NCBI GenBank assembly: GCA_907163345.1 | Contig: CAJQUN010001075.1 | Coordinates: 1 to 64,000 of the forward strand | Length of the DNA: 64,000 nucleotides | Reading direction: 5' to 3' | Source: Haberlea rhodopensis | Taxonomy: Eukaryota; Streptophyta; Magnoliopsida; Lamiales; Gesneriaceae | Shown here: positions 57,183-64,000 of the stretch, piece after piece | How positions within the stretch are numbered: position 1 is the stretch's first letter | Layout of the letters: every line of letters starts with the position of its first letter | Program-made: the position numbers and the translations under genes | The notes under the pieces: generated by a model | Databases searched by the model: none | The model's input: the letters and a program-made list of their open reading frames with translations, nothing else | What the model was told of the DNA's origin: nothing

Positions 57183-59062
57183 GGGAAAATTGCATATTGG
57201 TGCTGTTTTCAGAAAGTTAATTCAAATAAGTCTGGTAAAAAATAATATTTATAAAAAAATACAGGTAGGAGAGAATTAAATTCACATAAGTTCACTTTTT
57301 AAAGAGTTGGTTTGCAAAGGTATTTTTTAGTTCCTAAAATACCCTTAAGTTATAAAAAACTCTAAACCTAATTTCACATTAACTCTTTACGTCATTCAAT
57401 TTCCCCCTCTGCACGTAAATCTCCAATTTTTCGGCGATTCTCAGAATTATATTCATCATCATCTTGTCGCTTCATCTCGTCGCCTCAACCTAAAAATTAT
57501 TTGCCAAAATGTTATGCATATGAAATATGTTTGAATTGAAGCATCTAAATTGTTCGTAGCATTTGGAATCCTTTTGAATCGAAAAAGACATCGGACTACT
57601 CTACACATATAATTTCCGAATTTGCTCTGCGCATTCCATCATGTGTATGTATACGGTGTGTGTATGTGATTATAAATTTGAATATCGATGCTAAATTTTA
57701 GATAGCGAAAGTCCGTTGGTATGTTTTTTTTAAAAAAAAAAATCTCTCATGGCTTTTGACTGATGCATATGTATGAAGAAGTAAGGTATGCATTGGTGTC
57801 CGAGCTTATTTGTTCATTTCCAAATTTTACAGTCTGACATCAAGATATTGCAACGAAGAAGATGACCCATAGAAAAAATAATTGGTGCACGAAAATTATA
57901 AAAAGTAACTGGTGCACGAAAATATAACATTGGTGCACGAAAATCATAAAAAGTAATTGGTACACGAAAATCATAAAATGTAACTGGTGCACGAAAATAT
58001 AACATTGGTGCACGAAAATCATAAAAAATAACTGGTGCACGAAAATGATAAAAAAAGTAACTGGTGCACGAAAATATAACCTTGGTGCCCGAAAATCATA
58101 AAAATAACTGGTGCACGAAAATGATAAAAAGTAACTGGTGCACGAAAATTATAAAAAGTAACTGATGCACGAAAATATAACCTTGGTGCACGAAAATACA
58201 ACACTGATGCACGAAAATACAACACTGGTGCACGAAATTTGTGTTAATTAACTGATGCACAAAATTTGCAAAAAAAAAACTGATGCACGAAAAATAATAA
58301 CTGGTGCACGAAATTAAATGGTTCGTGCATCACTTACTTAATTGTATGGTTCGTGCATCACCCACTTGCGATTATGATTCGTGATCACATACTTTTTCTA
58401 TTTTTCGTGCATCAGTGACTGATTTTAATTTTCGTGCATTTATTATTGATTTTCAATTTCGTGCATCAGCTAATTTTCGTGCATCAATTACTGATTTTTC
58501 GTGCATTAGTTACTGATTTTCAATCTTTCGTGCACCAGTTACTGTTCATATTTTTCGTGCACCAGTTATTTTTTATAATTTTCGTGCACCAGTTATTTTT
58601 TATCTGGGTCATCTTCTTCGTTGCAAATTTCAGACTGTAAATTCTGAAAATGAGCAAAGAAGCACGAGCACCAATGCATAATAACTAAAAAACCCCAAAA
58701 GACAATAAACAATATATATATATACTCTTACACACACAAACACACACACACACATACCGAAATTGAAAAAAAAAATCTGGAACGAAGTGATGAAACAGAA
58801 AATCGAAAAGATGAAAAGGAAACCCAACTGTAAGAAACCTTAACTAGCGAGATAGATTTACGATGAGATTTGAATCGCAGTGGTGAAAGAAAGAGATTTA
58901 ACGAAGTGCTGTAACAGATTGAACATTTTTTAGATTTCCGCCTTATCTTATTAAGGATACTTTTGTCATTTTAACCTAAAATTGACTTAAATGATTGCAA
59001 GTTTTTTTCCTGAACTAGGATGAATAAAGTTTTACTATTTGGTACCGGCCTGAACTTTCCCC
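57183..59062. mobile_element. Mutator-like element with long internal inverted repeat
   Basis: Ends GGGAAAATTGCATATTGGTGC and, reversed, GGGGAAAGTTCAGGCCGGTACC. The latter matches the left terminus of the 20599-22984 element (GGGCCGGTACC within it), so both belong to one family. The 1880-bp interior has no transposase. Its centre is a large inverted repeat. No convincing 9-bp target duplication was found at either end. The flanks of the inverted repeat (57370-57500, 58790-58920) may be captured gene pieces but are not recognised. Confidence 0.65.
57788..58680. repeat. Long inverted repeat of GGTGCACGAAAA arrays
   Basis: The left half (57788 to about 58260) has about 17 tandem copies of a unit GGTGCACGAAAA plus ATNATAAAAAGTAACT. 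The right half (about 58320-58680) has the same unit inverted. Unique sequence outside the arrays also pairs: GCAACGAAGAAGATGACCC at about 57850 and its complement at 58610, extending to GCATTGGTG at both outer edges. The whole 0.9-kb segment could form a long hairpin. Confidence 0.9.
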
Positions 59063-59504
59063 TTATTTAAAGCCAATGACTCGGTTGGGGAGAACGATTT
59101 TTCTTGCCCGTATATATATATATAGGTATAATAAATAGCTAGGCCCAAAATGGAATAAAATATAGAATATAATTGAAATTAGTGCTCCGTTGCACACATT
59201 ACATGCATATATAATATTTATTTTGTAAAGCGGGATGATAATTATAAATTTAATTTTTAATTTTTGCTTTTGGGATATAATAAACTTTTTTAAAATTGAT
59301 TTTGTAGTTTAATACCCTCTCAAATATTTTTTTGAAGTTATTGTGGTTATCTAAATTAGTAGGGGTCTTGCGGTCATTTAACACATAATAGTAGGGATAT
59401 TTTTGAATTTGTAAAATGATCATACAACTAACGTGCTTAGTTATTATAAGATAATAAGATTAAAGTAAGTTACGAATTCCGTATAAAAAAAGGCTCCAAC
59501 CGGC
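59063..59504. promoter_or_regulatory. Upstream region of the asparaginase gene
   Basis: About 440 bp between the Mutator-like element and the TATA box. AT-rich with no ORF. It probably holds the proximal promoter; no specific elements are claimed. Confidence 0.4.
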
Positions 59505-59512
59505 CTATAAAT
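59505..59512 (+). promoter_or_regulatory. TATA box of the asparaginase gene
   Basis: CTATAAAT about 120 bp upstream of the ATG, with a plausible start near 59535. A second TATA-like GTATAAAAAAAG lies at 59481. Confidence 0.65.
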
Positions 59513-59559
59513 TGAGGAAGAGAATCCCACTTGAATCAACCCTCGCCTTGCGTAAACAC

Positions 59560-59586
59560 AAAAAAAAAAAAAAAAAAAAAAAAAAA
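59560..59586 (+). repeat. A27 run in the 5' UTR
   Basis: Uninterrupted run of 27 A residues ending 39 bp before the asparaginase ATG. Length is likely to vary between individuals. Confidence 0.9.
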
Positions 59587-59625
59587 GATTTACGAAACAA
59601 ACGGCGGTGGTTCAGTTAAGAGATA

Positions 59626-61849
59626 ATGGGTGGTTGGGCTATAGCGGTGCACGGCGGCGCTGGTGTGGACCCAAACCTCCCACTTGAACGTCAGGAACAG
59701 GCCAAACAATTGCTCACTCGTTGTCTCAACATTGGAATCTCCGCTCTTCGCTCTTCTCTCCCTGCCATTGATGTTGTCGAACTTGTCGTAAGTTTTATTT
59801 TATCTATTTTCATTCTTTTTACCCACTAATTAATATATTTTGTTATGAAACGTAAATTCATAAAATCATACATAATTTGTTTTAACTTTTATGATCGTGG
59901 CTTGTGCATAGGTACGAGAACTGGAAAGCGATCCCTTTTTCAATTCGGGGCGTGGATCTGCACTGACTGAGAAAGGGACGGTGGAGATGGAAGCCAGTAT
60001 CATGGATGGGTCTGGGAGGCGATGCGGCGCCGTTTCAGGCGTCACCACAGTGAAGAATCCCATCTCCCTCGCTCGTCTTGTCATGGACAAGTCACCACAT
60101 TCCTATCTTGCTTTCTCTGGCGCTGAACAATTCGCCAAACAACAGGTAATATTTCCAACCAAGTTATTAAATTGACGGATCATGAAAATGCCATCTTAAT
60201 CGGGATTTTATTTTTATTCAAAATAAATTTAATTATTCTATTTTCTGAGCCCAAGATTCATGCTTGAAACGTGTAAAAGAAATCATGAAGATCCACTGGC
60301 CACCTATGTCCTTTTCCAACACGTGGGGATTTTACTAAATGTATATATTTTATACTTTTGTAACTGTGCAGGGCGTGGAAATGTCGGACAATGATTATTT
60401 TATCACGGAGGACAACGTTGGCATTCTCAAATTGGCCAAAGAAGCCAACGCGATCATGGTATGCAAGGATTTTATTGAAAATTCTACGTATTTGGTGAAT
60501 TCGTACACCAAAATATTAAAATATATATATAATATATATATATAAGTTTGAATATATGATGATATATAATCCACCTAATACATAGAAGAATTTTCGGATT
60601 ATATTATTGCTAGTCATAGGGTGTTTGCCCTGGGGCATTTAACATTAAAATGACATATATGTGGAATATTCATATGGATGGCTGAATGTTTTCAAGACAC
60701 CATTCCAAGACACCATTCCTAGAGATAGTATTAATGTTATCTTAAACAAGAATCGATGCACAATCACCATATATGATAAGATAAAGCATTATTATTAGTA
60801 CTCAATCATAAATTTGATACACATAATTAAACAAATCACAAATGTAAATAACCCATAGTTATGATTATTGGCAAGAAATTTGCATATGTTACCATAAAAA
60901 TTGCTTTTCTATAAAAACTTTTGAGAGAGGACAAATTGGCCTTGTTGATGTCCACGACCCATGTCGTATGTGAGCAAGGGCAGGCACACTTGTCTTTAAA
61001 AGAATCAGATATTTTCTTTCCTAAAAATAAAAAATAAATACTTTACATGAGTAGGTCAATCATCCTCCTCTGTGCATATATATTTTATATATGTATTCTA
61101 TACTACCTATTTTCAGTCTCGCCTTTGCAAATATGAATGATTTATAGACAATTTTCTATAAATCAGGTGTAGCATTTTGTTATTGTTATCAATATATCTA
61201 ACGATTTTTCCTAAATGTGTCGTGTCACACCAACACTGCAAATTATTCCATTCTTTTTCCTTAAAAGAATATATCGAATTAGAAAACTCGATTCCTGTGA
61301 TATTTGATTTGATTTCATCAACTAGCTAATGCTATCACACTTCTGTAACAGTTCGATTACAGGATTCCAACAATTGGGTTAGATTCCTGCAGTGCCGTGG
61401 TGGAGAATCCCCCCCTAACGATGAACGGACTTCCAATCAGCATATACGCCCCCGAGACGGTCGGATGTGTCGTGGTGGATTGTCAAGGACGTTGTGCCGC
61501 CGCTACCTCCACCGGTGGACTAATGAACAAAATGATTGGCCGGATCGGTGATTCACCCTTGATCGGTGCAGGCACCTATGCCTGTGACCTATGTGGCGTC
61601 TCGTGCACGGGTGAAGGCGAGGCCATTATACGGGGTACGCTGGCTCGTGATGTGGCAGCGCTGATGGAGTATAAGGAACTGAGCCTCCAAGAAGCTGTGG
61701 ATTATGTGATAAAGAAGAGGCTGGATGAAGGCAAGGCTGGTTTGATTGCGGTGTCGAGTAATGGGGAAGTGGCTTACGGGTTTAATTCGGTTGGGATGTT
61801 TAGGGGATTTGCTACTGAGAGTGGGTTCATAGAAGTTGGTATTTGGTAG
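59626..61849 (+). CDS. ASPGA1: Isoaspartyl peptidase / L-asparaginase (Ntn hydrolase)
   Basis: Cytosolic enzyme that hydrolyses L-asparagine to aspartate and ammonia and removes isoaspartyl residues from peptides; a source of nitrogen in sink tissues. Four exons with GT-AG introns, all in phase 0: 59626-59787, 59912-60145, 60372-60458, 61352-61849, giving 326 codons, the usual plant length. Signature blocks are WAIAVHGGAGVDP (N-terminus), FNSGRGSALTEKGTVEMEA, GAVSGVTTVKNPISLAR, ASIMDG and, in exon 4, YAPETVGCVVVD. In that last block T197 is the expected nucleophile of the beta subunit, released by autocleavage. GRIGDSPLIGAGTYA and SCTGEGEAIIR complete the active site. The overall pattern fits the potassium-independent (ASPGA1-like) class. 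No defect is seen. Intron 3 (893 bp) is AT-rich and holds nothing recognisable. Confidence 0.95.
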
Positions 61850-62175
61850 TACTGTAGATGTAATGTTGGTCTTATTACTATAGGAAGTGTTGCTTTTGCT
61901 TTTTCTAGTGGCTGTTCAATAATGGAGTTTGTGGCGAACTTATTATATTATCATAAATTAATAGAAACTGAGAATTATATATTCCTGTTTGGTATGTTCA
62001 TTTAAAATGTGATACTACATTTAGTATTTATTCTTGTGGTTAATGTAAAATTTGACACTACATTTAGCATTATATTTAGTGTTTTAAATCAGATTGTATC
62101 GTGTCCCGCAGTTAAATAAGATTTATCGTTAATATAATAAGTGTGATACCCATATCACACATGTTTAAAAATAAG
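61850..62175 (+). other. 3' UTR and downstream of the asparaginase gene
   Basis: AT-rich. TTAATAGAAAC near 61958 is a candidate near-upstream polyadenylation region. No other feature. Confidence 0.4.
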
Positions 62176-62290
62176 ATGAAATTACACATAGGTACCAGTT
62201 TTGAAAACACATTTCAACTAAATCTACCAAAAAATCTTTTTTTCAACTAACTATAAATTCTGAAACTAGTCCTTTGTTATTCCTAAAATA
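62176..62290. mobile_element. Terminal fragment of the Mutator-like family
   Basis: GATGAAATTACACATAGGTACC, then TTTGAAAACACATTTCAACTAAATCTACC, matches the (reversed) right terminus of the 20599-22984 element. The other end was not found, so this is a truncated copy or its partner is too diverged. Confidence 0.5.
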
Positions 62291-63274
62291 TCATTGTTCT
62301 AAAACTCATTTAAAACATTTTTTATGATGCTAAGAACAAGGGCAGTGTTGCATGGCTTCACAATCACCTTTGTCAACACCGAGCCAATCCGTCGCCAGAT
62401 CTCCAAATCCAGAAACAATGAGACCATGAAGATATCTTCGCCGAAACAATGAAACACATGATATATGGAGTTGCACCAGAATTCTTCTTTTTTTAAAAAA
62501 ATTATTGTGAAGAACAAACAACAAGCTGCGATCGGAATCAATTAACAACTAAGAATTCAACCAATCGAGTAATCCGCAATTGAGAAAACTAATGCACAAG
62601 AGGATCGAATTCAACGAGAATGGTACTACAATCGAACAAACCATGAGAAAATCAAGTGCACAAATTCAGCGAAATTTGCAGGATCGAATTCAACGAGAAT
62701 GGTACTACAATCCGCCATGGATTTCAAATCATTTTGCTTGTTTGGGTAATGTAATGGTAATTATGATGAATTTTTCAAATTCCTCTCCAAATCAAATCAT
62801 TTCCTCCAAGTCAAATCCTCCATATGTAAACACAACCTCAGATTACTTGAATTCTTACGAGGAATCAACTGTTTAACTTGATAGCTGTAAAACTAGCCCA
62901 CTTTCGACTTAATTAGTAGATATCACACTGATAGAACATTGTATTTGTTTATTTATTTATTTATTAGTATTGTAAATGAATTTGAATAATCTTCGGTTCA
63001 AGTCATAGAGTCGTGATAATATTATTTTTGAGAGTAGTGCGGTTGACGAAGTCACAAAACAACTACTTTATAATTTGTTTGTTATTAGTTTTCCGTGTAC
63101 TCATGGAGGCATCTATCTATCTACTAGCAATGATACGGGGGGGGGGTGTATTCGATACCACTTTCTACTATCAAAATAGAAACATCTCACGATTTCAGAG
63201 AATGTCAATATAATAATAATAAATACAATACACGATTTAATTTGAGCATTTCAAATCACAATTGCTTCCCCGAG
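62291..63274. other. Intergenic, no clear gene
   Basis: Short ORFs at 62299-62548 (minus) and 62580-62876 (plus) have no recognised family. The latter contains a 33-bp direct repeat (62601-62633 and 62680-62712, starting AGGATCGAATTC). They may be captured fragments within the truncated Mutator-like element. Confidence 0.45.
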
Positions 63275-63360
63275 CATTCTTTACTTGCCAAAATGAGGGT
63301 TGATGAACGCTTCCTAGACATTCTTACTTGCCAAAAATGAGGTTGATGAACGCTTCCTAG
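63275..63360. repeat. 44/42-bp tandem duplication over a stop codon
   Basis: CATTCTT(T)ACTTGCCAAAA...GATGAACGCTTCCTAG occurs twice in a row (63275-63318 and 63319-63360). The right copy contains the stop codon of the minus-strand gene, so its start of 3' UTR is duplicated. Confidence 0.85.
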
Positions 63361-63897
63361 TTATCTTCATCCTCAACAGTTGCGGCTATGCCCTCGGATG
63401 TCTGGTAGTTCGAGAGGAAAAACGTACTTTGGTTGGTCTGAAGAAACCTGCATTTCAACATAGAGAGACGAGATGAAAATAAATACACTGTTGAAGAATT
63501 TTAGATCAACTAATTTCAAGTACATGCTCTATGTCCATTGAGCTGGTTAGGATACTTTTGATCTAAGTGGATTTCAAATTCTTATCTCATCATTTTATTT
63601 ATTTATCTTTTTCAAACTGGCATTTGATATTCATCTATCAAATCATTCTTTAACAGTCTTCGTTAAAATTGTCAGGGTCATTTAACATTCACAACTTGAC
63701 AAAGATAAGCTTGTTTTAGAAAAACATAGTATAAAGAAAGGAAACTACAGAGTCCTCTCCACAAGGTATATAAATAAAACCCATAGAAACAAAGCAAAAG
63801 AGATCACAACACCTGAGGAAGTCCTGTGATATTTTCCGCAGTTGGGTCAGCGTCTCCATTTCAATACAAATGTCAGACAGCATCTCTGGCAATTTAA
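63357..63897 (-). CDS. Last two exons of an unrecognised gene (partial)
   Basis: Minus-strand exons 63897-63813 (85 bp) and 63447-63357 (91 bp with stop) join in frame across a GT-AG intron. Splice signals are an acceptor CCTTAATCCAG before 63897, a donor CTCAG/GTGTTG after 63813 and an acceptor GAAATGCAG before 63447. The encoded C-terminus begins KLPEMLSDICIEMETL, is predicted helical with LRKISQDFLR, crosses the junction and ends IAATVEDEDN. The clean frame, matching phases and codon choice suggest a real gene, most of which lies beyond the right edge. I do not recognise the family. Confidence 0.6.
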
Positions 63898-64000
63898 CTG
63901 GATTAAGGAAAAATATCTTAAATACAGAAATCATATGAATCATAGAGCCCAAATTTATATACATTTCAAGTTCTATATATCGAACAAAACGGAATCTATA
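63898..64000 (-). other. Intron of the partial gene
   Basis: AT-rich sequence upstream (on the minus strand) of the acceptor at 63898. The preceding exon is outside the window. Confidence 0.45.

Noticed and set aside
57860..58600. A regular 27-bp array with similar spacers, considered as a CRISPR or satellite
   Set aside because: Spacers are near-identical, so it is a simple minisatellite. The inverted second half and the Mutator-like termini explain it.

Overview
The window is nuclear DNA from a flowering plant, almost certainly a eudicot. The evidence is AT-rich intergenic sequence, short GT-AG introns, a plant D-type cyclin, a plant-type isoaspartyl peptidase/L-asparaginase, and dense LTR-retrotransposon nests of plant lineages (Tat-type Ty3/gypsy, Sirevirus-like and other Ty1/copia, hAT- and Mutator-like MITEs). 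I cannot name the species. All calls come from reading the sequence, with no database search.

Only three host genes can be supported: CYCD3 (4 exons, 15959-17375, +), an isoaspartyl peptidase/L-asparaginase (4 exons, 59626-61849, +), and the last two exons of an unrecognised gene entering from the right edge (63357-63897, -). Nearly everything else is transposable element or its debris.

Layout: 0.7-3.7 kb is a decayed copia gag and its LTR (-). 3.7-6 kb holds LTR fragments with clusters of CGATCGATCG palindromes. 6.3-7.7 kb is a dead hAT transposase. 10-15 kb holds a TRIM-like piece, a TIR element, a 16-bp minisatellite and a 1.3-kb foldback element. 15.9-17.4 kb is CYCD3. 20.6-28.4 kb holds a Mutator-like element with arrays of self-complementary repeats, two hAT MITEs of one family and a foldback MITE. 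29.2-40.8 kb is a very young, nearly intact 11.6-kb Tat-lineage gypsy element. 41.3-56.7 kb is a four-element nest: an old gypsy LTR hosts a gag-only copia element, which hosts a second copia element; the old LTR also hosts a 2.15-kb solo LTR. 57.2-59.1 kb is a second Mutator-like element with a long inverted repeat. After that come the asparaginase and the edge gene.

The most interesting unit is the Tat element. Besides gag-pol on the minus strand it carries an intact, three-exon, intron-containing gene on the opposite strand (617 codons predicted) with its own TATA box. A 100-bp tandem array sits exactly between the converging 3' ends of this antisense gene and pol. Its two LTRs differ by one substitution and two 1-base indels, so the element is recent. 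Gag and pol are split by one extra base in a 9-bp homopolymer. A second theme is that several unrelated elements carry clusters of short GC-rich or self-complementary motifs (CGATCGATCG, GATCGCC/GGCGATC, GGTGCATGTAA/TTACATGCACC, GGTGCACGAAAA).
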